From positions 7,959,001 through 8,023,000 of the forward strand of contig NZ_CP146350.1 of the NCBI RefSeq assembly GCF_037055355.1: a stretch of DNA of 64,000 bases, written 5' to 3'. The position numbers and the translations under genes were made by a program. This DNA comes from Streptomyces sp. DG1A-41. Its GTDB lineage: Bacteria; Actinomycetota; Actinomycetes; Streptomycetales; Streptomycetaceae. The notes beneath the pieces are model-generated. The model had not been told where the DNA came from. It did not search any database and worked only from the letters and a program-made list of their open reading frames with translations. Below, piece after piece: positions 53,464 through 61,900 of this stretch (within the stretch, counting starts at the first letter, position 1; every line of letters begins with the position of its first letter).

Positions 53464-54233
53464 ACCGTCACCTCCCCGCGCACCGACTGGTGCCAGGCCA
53501 GCGCCCGCCGCTCCACCGTGCGCGCGCCGACGTTGATCAGCAGACCCAGCAGCCCGGTCACCACGATCAGCGCGTACATCTCGGGCACGGCCTGCGAGGC
53601 CTGAGCCACCCCGATGCGCTTGCCCAGCCCCGGTGCCCCGATGACGAGTTCGGACGTGACGGCGAGGATCAGCGCGACCGCCGCCGCCAGCCGGACGCCG
53701 GTCATGACGTACGGCAGCGCGGTCGGCCACAGCACATGCCGGATCCGCGCCCAGGTACCGAGGCCGTACGACCGCGCCGTCTCGTCGGCGACGGGGTCGA
53801 CGTCCTGGACGCCGTACAGAACCTGGATCAGGATTTGCCAGAACGACGCGTAGACGACGAGGAGGAGCACCGACCGCAGTTCGGTGCCGTACAGCAGTAC
53901 CGCCAGCGGGATCAGCGCGACCGACGGGATGGGGCGCAGGAACTCGATCGTGGAGGCCGTCGCCTCGCGCAGATACGGTACGACCGAGATCAGCACGCCC
54001 GCCACGATTCCCGCACCGGACGCGATCGCCAGGCCCAGCGCCCAGCCGGTGAGCGTGTCGCCGAGCGCAGTCCAGAAGGCGGAGTCGGCCATCTCGTCAG
54101 CGAGTGCTCCGGCGATACGGCTGGTGGGTGGGAAGTAGGTCTCCTCGACCAGGCCGAGCCGTGGTACCACCTCGCCCAGGGCGAGAAGGGCGGCGAGTCC
54201 GGCCGCACCGAGCGCGGCGTTCGCGCCCCTCAT
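53460..54233 (-). CDS. ABC transporter permease (SsuC/TauC type), first subunit
   Basis: 257 aa. GWALGLAIASGAGIVAGVLI, IPSVALIPLAVLLYGTELRS, LLLVVYASFWQILIQVLYGV and MYALIVVTGLLGLLINVGAR are membrane segments, with the EAA-type loop PVADETARSYGLGTWARIRH. Two different permeases rather than one homodimer is less common for this importer class but is seen in some riboflavin, pyrimidine and aromatic-acid systems. 13 bp downstream of the binding-protein gene. Confidence 0.92.
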   Translation of the reverse strand: MRGANAALGAAGLAALLALGEVVPRLGLVEETYFPPTSRIAGALADEMADSAFWTALGDTLTGWALGLAIASGAGIVAGVLISVVPYLREATASTIEFLRPIPSVALIPLAVLLYGTELRSVLLLVVYASFWQILIQVLYGVQDVDPVADETARSYGLGTWARIRHVLWPTALPYVMTGVRLAAAVALILAVTSELVIGAPGLGKRIGVAQASQAVPEMYALIVVTGLLGLLINVGARTVERRALAWHQSVRGEVTV

Positions 54234-54246
54234 GCGTCTGTGCCCC

Positions 54247-55221
54247 TCACGGCAGCAGCTTGTCCAGATCCGGCGTCGACTTGAACAGGCCGTCGTCCTC
54301 GCCGAGCTTCATCAGCGCCTCGATGGAGGCGCGGTTCGGCTCCGCCGGCCACTTCGGCAGGGTCGCCTTCTCCAGCACCGCCGCCGGGATCTTCGTGTAC
54401 GTGGTGACGATCTGGCGGGCTTCGTCCGGGTGGGCGTCGGCGTAGGCGAGGGACTCGGCGGTGGCCTGCTGGAACTTCTTCACCACCTCCGGGTTCTGCT
54501 GGGCGTATTGCGTCGAGGTGAAGTAGAGCGCGACGGTGAGGTCGGGTGCCACGTCCACCAGGTTCGAGGCGATCTCGCGGCCGCCCTGGCTCTTGACGGT
54601 GGCGAGGGCGGGCTCGACCACCTGGGCGGCGTCGATCTGCCCGCTGTCGAGGGCGGCAGGCATCTGGTCGAAGGCGAGCTCGACGAACCTGACCTTGTCC
54701 GGGTCGCCGCCCGCCTTGCGCACCGACGCGCGCACGGACGTCTCGTTGATGTTCTTCAGGGTGTTGATGGCGACCCGCTTGCCCTCCAGGTCCTTCGGCG
54801 ACCTGATCGGACTGTCCTTGCTCACGGTGATCGCGCTGAAGTCCTTGCCGTCGACGCCGGTCGACGCGATCGCGTTCGCGACGGCCTTGATCGGCACGTT
54901 GTTGGACTGGGCGATCATCAGCGACGTCACGTTGGAGAACCCGAACTGGAACTGGCCGCTGGCCACACCCGGCACGATCGCCGCGCCGCCCTGCGCGGTG
55001 GTGAACTTGAGCTTCAGCCCCTGTTTCTCGAAGAAGCCCTTCTCCTGGCCCAGATAGAGGGGTGCCACATCGACGATGGGAATGAGCCCGACCTCGACGG
55101 TGGTCACCCCGCCGGACGAGGCGCCCGCGTCCGAGGTGCCACCGCCGTCGGACGAGCCGCAGGCCGCCGCGGTGAGCAGGACCGACACGGCCGTGAGACG
55201 GGTGAAGAGACGACGACGCAT
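54247..55221 (-). CDS. NMT1/SsuA-type substrate-binding lipoprotein
   Basis: 324 aa. The signal MRRRLFTRLTAVSVLLTAAACGSSDGG is a lipoprotein signal with the lipobox TAAAC. The mature domain is a periplasmic-binding fold of the NMT1/SsuA group: VGLIPIVDVAPLYLGQEKGF, FFEKQGLKLKFTTAQGG, FGFSNVTSLMIAQ, KRVAINTLKNINETSVRASV and AAQVVEPALATV. The group binds sulfonates, nitrate, pyrimidine precursors or aromatic acids. It heads the operon and is divergent from the iclR gene; the Rieske oxygenase operon beyond suggests an aromatic or sulfonated aromatic ligand. Confidence 0.92.
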   Translation of the reverse strand: MRRRLFTRLTAVSVLLTAAACGSSDGGGTSDAGASSGGVTTVEVGLIPIVDVAPLYLGQEKGFFEKQGLKLKFTTAQGGAAIVPGVASGQFQFGFSNVTSLMIAQSNNVPIKAVANAIASTGVDGKDFSAITVSKDSPIRSPKDLEGKRVAINTLKNINETSVRASVRKAGGDPDKVRFVELAFDQMPAALDSGQIDAAQVVEPALATVKSQGGREIASNLVDVAPDLTVALYFTSTQYAQQNPEVVKKFQQATAESLAYADAHPDEARQIVTTYTKIPAAVLEKATLPKWPAEPNRASIEALMKLGEDDGLFKSTPDLDKLLP

Positions 55222-55343
55222 GACTCCTCCTGTGGGACCGGCTGTGGTTCTCCGACAGGTTGTGCGCAGACAGCACGCTTGTGCTCAGCGAGAACGTAGA
55301 GCCGGGCTCGCTCCATGGTCAATGCCTGTGCCTGTACTGATCG

Positions 55344-55387
55344 TTGACATCGCGAGATCCGCACTCCTAGCGTGCGCACAGCGCACG
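55344..55387 (+). promoter_or_regulatory. iclR promoter with overlapping palindromic operator
   Basis: TTGACA (55344-55349), an 18-bp spacer and TAGCGT (55368-55373) make a good Streptomyces promoter for the iclR gene. It is followed by a perfect 17-bp palindrome CGTGCGCACAGCGCACG (55371-55387, 7-bp arms) over the probable start point. The palindrome is the natural site for autoregulation and for control of the divergent ABC operon. Confidence 0.6.
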
Positions 55388-55413
55388 GTCGTACGTCACG
55401 CCGGAGGCCCAGG

Positions 55414-56265
55414 ATGTCCGCTGAAGCCCGCGCACCGCATTTCGTCCGGTCCTTCGAGCGCGGCCTCGCCGTGATCCGCGCCTTCGACGCCGAGCATCCG
55501 GCGCTGACCCTGAGCGAGGTCGCGCGCGCCTGCGAACTGACCCGCGCGGCGGCCCGCCGTTTCCTGCTCACCCTCGCCGACCTCGGCTACGTCCACACCG
55601 ACGGCCGCCGCTTCCGCCTCACCCCGCGGGTGCTGGAACTCGGCTACTCCTACCTCTCCAGCTACACGCTGCCCCAGATCGCCGAGCCCCATCTGGAGCA
55701 ACTCGTCGCGCGAGTACGGGAATCGTCCTCGCTCTGTGTCCTCGACGGCGACGACATCGTGTACGTCGCCCGGGTCCCGACCCGCCGCATCATGACCGCG
55801 TCCATCACGGTCGGCACCCGTTTCCCGGCGTATGTGACGTCGGTGGGCCGGGTGATCCTCGCTCATCTGCCGGACGAGGACGTCGAAGTCAGGCTCGCCC
55901 GTGCGGAGTTGAAGCCCCTTACCGCGCGCACGATCACCACGCCGGAGGCCCTGCGGACGGAGCTGCGCCGCGTCCGCCGGCAGGGTTACGCCGTCGTCGA
56001 CCAGGAGCTGGAGGAGGGGCTGAGGTCGGTCGCCGCCCCGGTTCGGGACCGGGACGGTGACGCGGTCGCGGCCGTCAACATCGCCGTGCACGCCGGCCGC
56101 AACTCCGTCGATTCCGTACGCCGCGACCTGCTGCCGCACCTGCTGGCGACCGTCGCCGGGATCGAGGCCGACCTGCGGATCACAAGTCCAGCACCAGCCG
56201 CCGCCCCCGGCACCGGGACACGCAGATCATCATCGTCTCGCCGCTCTCCCGCTCCTGAGGGGTGA
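55414..56265 (+). CDS. IclR family transcriptional regulator
   Basis: 283 aa from ATG at 55414 (GGAGG 7 nt upstream). HTH residues about 10-70: RSFERGLAVIRAFDAEHPAL, LSEVARACELTRAAARRFLL and LGYVHTDGRRFRLTPRVLEL. The effector domain has IAEPHLEQLVARVRESSSLC, YVARVPTRRIMTASITVGTR, AYVTSVGRVILAHL and QGYAVVDQELEEGLRSVAAP with VNIAVHAGR, the PcaR/PobR subtype of IclR, which senses aromatic acids. The last 28 residues are Ala/Ser/Arg-rich and overlap the convergent reductase gene by 86 bp. Confidence 0.93.
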   Translation: MSAEARAPHFVRSFERGLAVIRAFDAEHPALTLSEVARACELTRAAARRFLLTLADLGYVHTDGRRFRLTPRVLELGYSYLSSYTLPQIAEPHLEQLVARVRESSSLCVLDGDDIVYVARVPTRRIMTASITVGTRFPAYVTSVGRVILAHLPDEDVEVRLARAELKPLTARTITTPEALRTELRRVRRQGYAVVDQELEEGLRSVAAPVRDRDGDAVAAVNIAVHAGRNSVDSVRRDLLPHLLATVAGIEADLRITSPAPAAAPGTGTRRSSSSRRSPAPEG

Positions 56266-57115
56266 GCACGGAGTCCCGGTGTTCCGGGGTGCCGTCGAGG
56301 ACGTCCGTCTCACAGGTTCCGCAGGTGCCCTCGGTGCAGGAGTAGAGCACCTCGACCCCGGCGGCGCGCACGGCGTCCAGGACGGACACGTCCGGCGCGA
56401 CCGTGAGCGTCCGGCCGCTTCGCGCCAGCTCCACGTCGAACGCGGTGTCGCCGCCGGTCTCCTGCTCCTTCGGCCGGAACCGCTCGACGCGCAGCACTCC
56501 GGACGGGCAGCGCTCCTCGACCGCGTCCAGCAGCGGCCCGGGGCCGCAGCAGTAGACGAGCGTGCCGTCGGGTACGTCGTCCAGCACGGACGGCAGGTCC
56601 AGCAGCCCCGTCTCGTCCTCGGGCGCGATCGTCACCCGGTCCCCGTAGCGGGCCAGTTCCTCGCCGAACGCCATCGACCGGCGGGTGCGACCGCCGTACA
56701 GCAGCGTCCACTCGGCGCCCGCCGCCTCAGCCGCCGCCAGCATCGGCAGGATCGGGGTGATGCCGATGCCGCCCGCGACGAAGCGGTAGCGGGGGGCGGG
56801 CTCCAGGCCGAAGTTGTTCCGGGGCCCGCGCACCCGGACCTTGTCGCCCTGCCCGACCTGCTCGTGCACATGGACCGAGCCACCCCGGCCGTCCGGCTCG
56901 CGCAGCACCGCGATCCGCCAGGACGACCGGTCCGCCGGATCGCCGCACAGCGAGTACTGCCGCTCCAGCCCGGGGCCGAGCACCACGTCGATGTGGGCGC
57001 CCGGCTTCCACGCCGGGAGCGGCTCGCCCAACGGGTGGCGCAGGGTGAGGGCGAGCACGCCGTCTGCGGCGAACCCACGCCGCTCGACGACGAGTTCGTC
57101 TTCGTACACGCTCAT
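56180..57115 (-). CDS. oxygenase reductase subunit, phthalate-dioxygenase-reductase (VanB) type
   Basis: 311 aa from ATG at 57115. Order of domains: FMN/FAD-binding barrel (GAHIDVVLGPGLERQYSLCG), NAD-binding domain (FVAGGIGITPILPML, LLYGGRTRRSMAF, YCCGPGPLLDAVEERCP) and a C-terminal plant-type [2Fe-2S] ferredoxin with VLYSCTEGTCGTCETDVLDG and a distal Cys in MMICVSRC. That is the phthalate dioxygenase reductase layout. It passes electrons from NAD(P)H to the Rieske oxygenase encoded two genes upstream; the start overlaps the small gene in between (ATGA). Confidence 0.93.
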   Translation of the reverse strand: MSVYEDELVVERRGFAADGVLALTLRHPLGEPLPAWKPGAHIDVVLGPGLERQYSLCGDPADRSSWRIAVLREPDGRGGSVHVHEQVGQGDKVRVRGPRNNFGLEPAPRYRFVAGGIGITPILPMLAAAEAAGAEWTLLYGGRTRRSMAFGEELARYGDRVTIAPEDETGLLDLPSVLDDVPDGTLVYCCGPGPLLDAVEERCPSGVLRVERFRPKEQETGGDTAFDVELARSGRTLTVAPDVSVLDAVRAAGVEVLYSCTEGTCGTCETDVLDGTPEHRDSVLTPQERESGETMMICVSRCRGRRLVLDL

Positions 57116-57291
57116 GAGCTGTTCCCTCGCGGCTCGTCGACGTCGTGCCCCTGCGGGTGGGCGAGCATCCACTCCCACATCTCCACCGGGTCCTGCGCGG
57201 TGTGCTCACGGCCGCAGTGGCAGGTGCCGTGCAGGATGTCGGTGCCGGGCAGCCAGTCGATGCGGTAGATCTCGCCGGTCGGACTCGTCAC
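57112..57291 (-). CDS. small Cys/His protein of the Rieske oxygenase operon
   Basis: 59 aa from GTG at 57291, overlapping the oxygenase stop (GTGA) and the reductase start (ATGA). Sequence features: RIDWLPGTDILHGTCHCGRE then HTAQDPVEMWEWMLAHPQGH and an acidic end. C-x-C with nearby His could bind a metal. Position inside a fully coupled operon suggests an accessory role for the oxygenase. No family recognised. Confidence 0.75.
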   Translation of the reverse strand: MTSPTGEIYRIDWLPGTDILHGTCHCGREHTAQDPVEMWEWMLAHPQGHDVDEPRGNSS

Positions 57292-58358
57292 TGGACCTTC
57301 TCCACGGGCTTCTCGCCCTCCTCGACCAGCCGGGCGAGGATACGGCGGGCGGCCAGACCACCGGTGTCGATGTTGATGCTCAGCTCCTGGTAGCCGGTGC
57401 GCTCGGTGCCGAGGGTCTTCTGGAGCAGGTTGAGCGCGGTGACGTCCTGCATCACGACGGTGTGGTTGTTGCCGCGCAGGAACTCGGTGACCTCGGCGTC
57501 GTCCGTCGCCCAGTCGCGGGAGACGGCCCAGAAGTCGTACACCTTGCCGTCGCCGGACGGTGTGATCGCGTACGTGATCTCGGTGTGGAAGCCGTTCGGG
57601 TCGCTGCCGTCCGGCTCGGGCAGCACACCGACCGGGGCGATGCGGCTGTGCAGCAGGTACAGGCAGGGGGCGTGGTACTCGATGTCCTGCCAGCGGGTGA
57701 TCCGGCCTTCGATGCCGGTGGACTTGGCGTAGAACGGCGGGCACTCGGCGTCGTCCATGTGCAGGCTCACCCGGACGATCCCGGCGCCCTCGTCGACCTC
57801 CGTGGTGATCGGCGTCTCGGCGACCTCGGGGGTGCCGATGTACCCGCCGTGCAGATACGTCTCGTGCGACAGGTCCAGGAGGTTGTCGACGAGGAGCCCG
57901 TAGTCGCAGTCGATGGGCTCCATGCCGCGCACGGTGACCCAGCCGGGGGAATCGAGGTGCCTGGCCCGCGGGATGCCCTGCGGATCGGCGAGCGCGGGGT
58001 CACCGATCCACACCCAGATCAGCGAGTCCTGCTCGACGACCGGGTAGGAGGCGACCCGGGCCGTGCGCGGCACCCGCTTCTGCCCCGGAACGTACACGCA
58101 GGTACCGGTCGTGTCGTAGGTGAACCCGTGGTACCCGCACACGATCCGGTCGCCGTCGAGCCGCGTCGGGGCCTCCGACAGCGGATAACGCCGGTGCACA
58201 CACCGGTCGTGCAGCACGACCGGTGTGCCCTCCTCCTCGGTCCGGTAGAGCACGAGCGTCTCATCGAGAATCGTCCGTCCGAGCAACTCCCGCCCGACCT
58301 CGTGACTGTAGGCGGCGACGTACCACTGGTTCCTGGCGAAGGCGGTCGTGTGGGGCAT
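57288..58358 (-). CDS. Rieske non-heme iron oxygenase (VanA-like O-demethylase type)
   Basis: 356 aa from ATG at 58358. The Rieske centre has CVHRRYPLSEAP (C-x-H) and VCGYHGFTYDTTG (C-x2-H). The catalytic domain has the mononuclear iron site in LLVDNLLDLSHETYLHGGYI, with Asp and two His in the usual spacing. NQWYVAAYSHEVGRELLGR at the N-terminus and LYRTEEEGTPVVLHDRCVHR match vanillate demethylase/dicamba-monooxygenase-like proteins. It hydroxylates or demethylates an aromatic substrate, with electrons from the linked reductase. The likely inducer and substrate are sensed by the neighbouring PcaR-like IclR protein. Confidence 0.92.
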   Translation of the reverse strand: MPHTTAFARNQWYVAAYSHEVGRELLGRTILDETLVLYRTEEEGTPVVLHDRCVHRRYPLSEAPTRLDGDRIVCGYHGFTYDTTGTCVYVPGQKRVPRTARVASYPVVEQDSLIWVWIGDPALADPQGIPRARHLDSPGWVTVRGMEPIDCDYGLLVDNLLDLSHETYLHGGYIGTPEVAETPITTEVDEGAGIVRVSLHMDDAECPPFYAKSTGIEGRITRWQDIEYHAPCLYLLHSRIAPVGVLPEPDGSDPNGFHTEITYAITPSGDGKVYDFWAVSRDWATDDAEVTEFLRGNNHTVVMQDVTALNLLQKTLGTERTGYQELSINIDTGGLAARRILARLVEEGEKPVEKVQ

Positions 58359-58849
58359 GGGCTTCCCGTCCCTGTCGGCGGGGCGTCGTCGCCCCGCGTG
58401 CCGTGGTTGGAACCAGGGTCGTGACGTTCGCGGCAGCTCGGCAAGGCGGCTTCTGCCAGACGGAAGAGCTTCCACGGGTGGCTCATGCGTGTACTCCGGT
58501 GCTACCGGCCGGGATGCTGGGCACCGTCGGGGCGCCGGGGAGGGGGCCCGGGCGGGACGTTGGGCGAGGACGTCGAAAATGTTGTCGACCGCCAAGTCCA
58601 CCATGGCGGCGCGGGTGGCCTCGGTGGTGATCGAGGACTAGCGACACCGCTCGGGGGATGCCGGACCGGGCTTGGGGCTCTGGTGTGCACGTGGAGAGGG
58701 CCACGACGGGTGTCGTGGCACTCTCTCGGTGCCCTGCATGGAGCGGGGCTGCCTTCCGCCGGCGTGGCGTCGCATGCGCGCGGCTCCCGCTCGCAACTCC
58801 GGGCGGGAGCCGCGTCGCTCGGCTCGTGCAAGCCGGCGCGCACAGGCCA
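58359..58849. other. 491-bp spacer with one gene remnant
   Basis: No complete gene. A 30-codon remnant is seen on the minus strand at 58545-58640 (see that entry). The rest is GC-rich sequence without repeats, hairpins or promoter elements that I can support. It holds whatever promoter drives the Rieske operon. Confidence 0.5.
58545..58640 (-). pseudogene. C-terminal remnant resembling a D-2-hydroxyacid dehydrogenase
   Basis: ITTEATRAAMVDLAVDNIFD followed by VLAQRPARAPS resembles the final helix of D-isomer-specific 2-hydroxyacid dehydrogenases (pattern ATRxRMxxLAVxNIxxVLxGRPP). There is no start and the upstream part is missing, so it is a scar. Short length keeps confidence low. Confidence 0.4.
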
Positions 58850-60859
58850 TCAGGCGGTGCTCTCCGTGAACGCGTCCGCGACGGCGGCGCCTTCGCGGAC
58901 GAAGACCGGGATACGTTCCAGCGGCGCGGGAACGTCGAGCGCGGTGCCGCCCCCGTGGAGCTCACCGGTGGCGGTGTCGGTCCAGTGCGCGCCGGCCGGG
59001 AGGTAGACGGCGCGGCTGCGGGCTCCGGCCTCGGCGACCGGCGCGACGAGGAGGTCGGGCCCGAGGAGGAACTGGTCGTCGACGGTCCAGGAATGGGCGT
59101 CCTCGGGGAAGCCGAAGAACAGGGGACGCATCACCGGCGCCCCGGTGCGGTGCGCCTGTTCGGACAGCTCCTGCAGATAGGGCCGCAGCCGCTCGCGCAG
59201 CCGCAGGTGCGCAGTCAGGATCGGGTATGCCTGTGGTCCGTATGACCAGACCTCGTTCGGACCGCCGGTCATGTCCGCGGAGAAGGTGGGGTGGTTCGGC
59301 GCACGGTCGCCGTGCAGCCGCATGATGGGGCTGAAGGTGCCGTACTGGAACCACCGGACCAGCACTTCCTGGTACGTCGGGTCGGAGGGGTCACCGCCGA
59401 GGAAGCCGCCGATGTCGGTGTTCCACCACGGGATGCCGCTCATCGCGACGTTCAGCCCGGCCCGGATCTGCTGGGCCAGCGACTCGAAGGTGGGCATGAT
59501 GTCACCGGACCACAGGGCGGCGCCGTAGCGCTGGCTGCCCGCCCAGGCTGAGCGGACGAGGCTGAGCGGGCGTTCGTCGCCGGCCTCGTTCAGGCCTTCG
59601 GCGACGGCGCGGGCGACCAACTGCCCGTAGAGGTTGCCCACCTGGACACCGGGGCCCGCCGAGTAGACCGCACGGGCGGCCAGTTCGAGAGGCATGTCCG
59701 GCTCGCAGGCGTCGAGCCAGAAGGCGCAGACACCGAGTGAGCGGTAGTGCTCGCTCAGCTGTTGCCAGAGGTGGCGGCGGGCGGCCGGACGGGTGGCGTC
59801 GACGTAGGTCATCGGCTGGTAATCCGTGCCGTGGCCGCGGGCGGGCCAGGGGAAGGTCAGCAGGCCGCCGTGGCTGTCGCCGACGAGGAGTCCGGCGTCG
59901 TGCAGCGTGTCGTGGTTGCGGCTGCCGGGATCCACGGTGGGCCAGACGGACACCGCCAACTTGACGCCGAGCGACTCCAGTTCCCTGATCATGGCGTCCG
60001 GAGCGGGCCAGTCGGTGGGGTCGAAGTCCCAGTCACCCATGTGGGTCCAGTGGAAGAAGTCGCAGACGATCACCGACAGGGGCAGTCCGCGCCCCTTGTA
60101 CTCCCGGGCGACGGCCAGGAGTTCGTCCTGCGTGCGGTAGCGCAGCTTGGACTGCCAGAAGCCGGCTGCCCATGCGGGCAGCAGCGGCGGGTGCCCGGTG
60201 GCGTCGGCGTACGCCTCCATGATGTGGGCCGGGGTGTCGCCCGCGGTGATCCAGTAGTCGATCTGGTGGGCCGAGTCGGCGACCCAGCGGGTGGCGTCCC
60301 TGCCGAGCTCGACCCTGCCCATGGCGGGGTTGTTCCAGAGCAGGCCGTAGCCGCGCGAGGAGTGCAGGAACGGGATGGCGACCACCGTGTTGCCCTGGAC
60401 CAGATCGATCACCAGGCCCTTCTGGTCGAGGTAGCCGTGCAGATGCTGGCCCAGGCCGTGGATCCGCTCACCGTCGTACGCCTCGAAGCGCTGCTCGATG
60501 CGGTGGGTGCCGTCGTCGAGCGGCGTGTAGGAGCGTGCCTGCGGGCAGGCCGTGTAGGGGCGCTTGTCGGAGAGCAGTTCGCAGCCCGTGGCGGTGTGCA
60601 GGAAGCGCAGCGAGCCGTCCTGGTCGGCCTCCACGGTGAGGCGGCCGTGGACGATGCGGGCGCCGCCGTCCGCGTGCGCGGTCACGGTGGGGGCAGGGCC
60701 TGGGGCGGGGACGCAGAGGGCACCGGGGAGTGTGTGGTCGGGGGCCTGACCGGGGCGGGCGCGGACCCGGACCGAGTGCGGCCCCCAGGGCTCGATGAGG
60801 AGGACCTCGTGCGGGGTGCGTCGTTCGAGGACGTCGCCCTGTGCGGTGAAGACTGCCAT
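58850..60859 (-). CDS. GH31 family glycosidase (alpha-xylosidase/alpha-glucosidase type)
   Basis: 669 aa. N-terminal beta-sandwich (VRVRARPGQAPDHTLPGALC, HGLGQHLHGYLDQKGLVIDL) then a TIM barrel: LLPAWAAGFWQSKLRYRTQD, the nucleophile Asp in VCAFWLDACEPDMPLELAAR, the acid/base Asp in YGAALWSGDIMPTFESLAQQ, and SGIPWWNTDIGGF. WLDACEP with FFHWTHMGDWDFDPTDWPAP is usual in the alpha-xylosidase-like branch. No signal peptide, so it acts inside on an imported oligosaccharide, probably brought in by the ABC system encoded just upstream in the same orientation. Confidence 0.93.
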   Translation of the reverse strand: MAVFTAQGDVLERRTPHEVLLIEPWGPHSVRVRARPGQAPDHTLPGALCVPAPGPAPTVTAHADGGARIVHGRLTVEADQDGSLRFLHTATGCELLSDKRPYTACPQARSYTPLDDGTHRIEQRFEAYDGERIHGLGQHLHGYLDQKGLVIDLVQGNTVVAIPFLHSSRGYGLLWNNPAMGRVELGRDATRWVADSAHQIDYWITAGDTPAHIMEAYADATGHPPLLPAWAAGFWQSKLRYRTQDELLAVAREYKGRGLPLSVIVCDFFHWTHMGDWDFDPTDWPAPDAMIRELESLGVKLAVSVWPTVDPGSRNHDTLHDAGLLVGDSHGGLLTFPWPARGHGTDYQPMTYVDATRPAARRHLWQQLSEHYRSLGVCAFWLDACEPDMPLELAARAVYSAGPGVQVGNLYGQLVARAVAEGLNEAGDERPLSLVRSAWAGSQRYGAALWSGDIMPTFESLAQQIRAGLNVAMSGIPWWNTDIGGFLGGDPSDPTYQEVLVRWFQYGTFSPIMRLHGDRAPNHPTFSADMTGGPNEVWSYGPQAYPILTAHLRLRERLRPYLQELSEQAHRTGAPVMRPLFFGFPEDAHSWTVDDQFLLGPDLLVAPVAEAGARSRAVYLPAGAHWTDTATGELHGGGTALDVPAPLERIPVFVREGAAVADAFTESTA

Positions 60860-61078
60860 AGCTCCGGGGATTCCTTCTCAGATCTGGATGTCGGCGGTGG
60901 TCGACGGTGACAGCCCGATGACGTTCGAGGACAGCGGCGGCGGCGAGAAGGACAGTACTTGTGAACGTTCCGCTCGTCGAAGGACGGTTGGATCCGCTTC
61001 TTCGATTTCAGGCGTGCTCCGGCGTGGTCGCCGGTGGCGACGACCGCAAGGGGTGCCGTTTTCGAGGAGCCGGGCTCG

Positions 61079-61900
61079 TCACTTGAGCCCGGACGTGGCG
61101 GTGCCCGTGACGAAGCCGCGCTGGAGGATCAGGAACAGGACCAGCGAGGGCACGATGTACAGGATGGCTCCCGCCCCGACGACGGTATAGAGCCCGGTTC
61201 CGTGCTCGTTGACGTAGCCGGTGGCCATCTTCACCGCGAGCGTGGTGTGGTCGTCGTCCAGCAGCAGGGCGGGGGAGATGTAGTCGCCCCAGCTCCAGGC
61301 GAAGGAGAGGACCAGGCTGGTGGCGATGACGGGCCAGGACTGCGGGAGGAAGATCCGCCAGAAGATGCGGATCTGACCGCAGCCGTCGATGATCGCCGCC
61401 TCCTCCAGTTCCTTGGGCATGTTGGTGAAGAACTGCCGGAAGAGGAAGATCAGGTACGGTGCGCCGGCCAGCCCCCAGAGCACCCATGGCACATAGGTGT
61501 TGACCAGGCCGGCCCTGGAGAACAGCAGGTAGGTCGGGATGAGGGTGATGATCTGCGGCGTCATCATCGTGGACAGCATGAGCCCGAAGATGATCCGTTT
61601 GCCGGGTCCGCTCAGCCGGGCGAAGCCGTAGCCGGCCCAGGCCGAGGCCAGGGTGATCAGCACCGAGTAGATGCCGGCGAGCGTCAGCGAGTTGCGGGCG
61701 TAGCCGAAGAAGTCGAAGAGGGTCAGGGCCAGGTGGAAGTTCTCCAGGGTCGGGTGGTGCGGCCACCAGTGGATGGGCACCGCGCGCAGTTCGGAGGGGT
61801 CCTTGAACGCGCTGATCAGGAGCCATCCGAAGGGGCTGAGCATGAGCACCAGGGTCGCGACCAGGAGCATGTAGACGACTTTGCGTCGGGCCAGGACCAT
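61079..61900 (-). CDS. carbohydrate ABC transporter permease (MalG/CUT1 type)
   Basis: 273 aa from ATG at 61900, overlapping the stop of the partner permease (TGATG). Six helices beginning YMLLVATLVLMLSPFGWLLI. The EAA loop is KELEEAAIIDGCGQIRIFW. Closely similar in layout to the permease at 7.9 kb but clearly a different system. No ATPase gene linked, so a shared MsiK-type ATPase is expected. 219 bp upstream of the GH31 gene. Confidence 0.93.
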   Translation of the reverse strand: MVLARRKVVYMLLVATLVLMLSPFGWLLISAFKDPSELRAVPIHWWPHHPTLENFHLALTLFDFFGYARNSLTLAGIYSVLITLASAWAGYGFARLSGPGKRIIFGLMLSTMMTPQIITLIPTYLLFSRAGLVNTYVPWVLWGLAGAPYLIFLFRQFFTNMPKELEEAAIIDGCGQIRIFWRIFLPQSWPVIATSLVLSFAWSWGDYISPALLLDDDHTTLAVKMATGYVNEHGTGLYTVVGAGAILYIVPSLVLFLILQRGFVTGTATSGLK

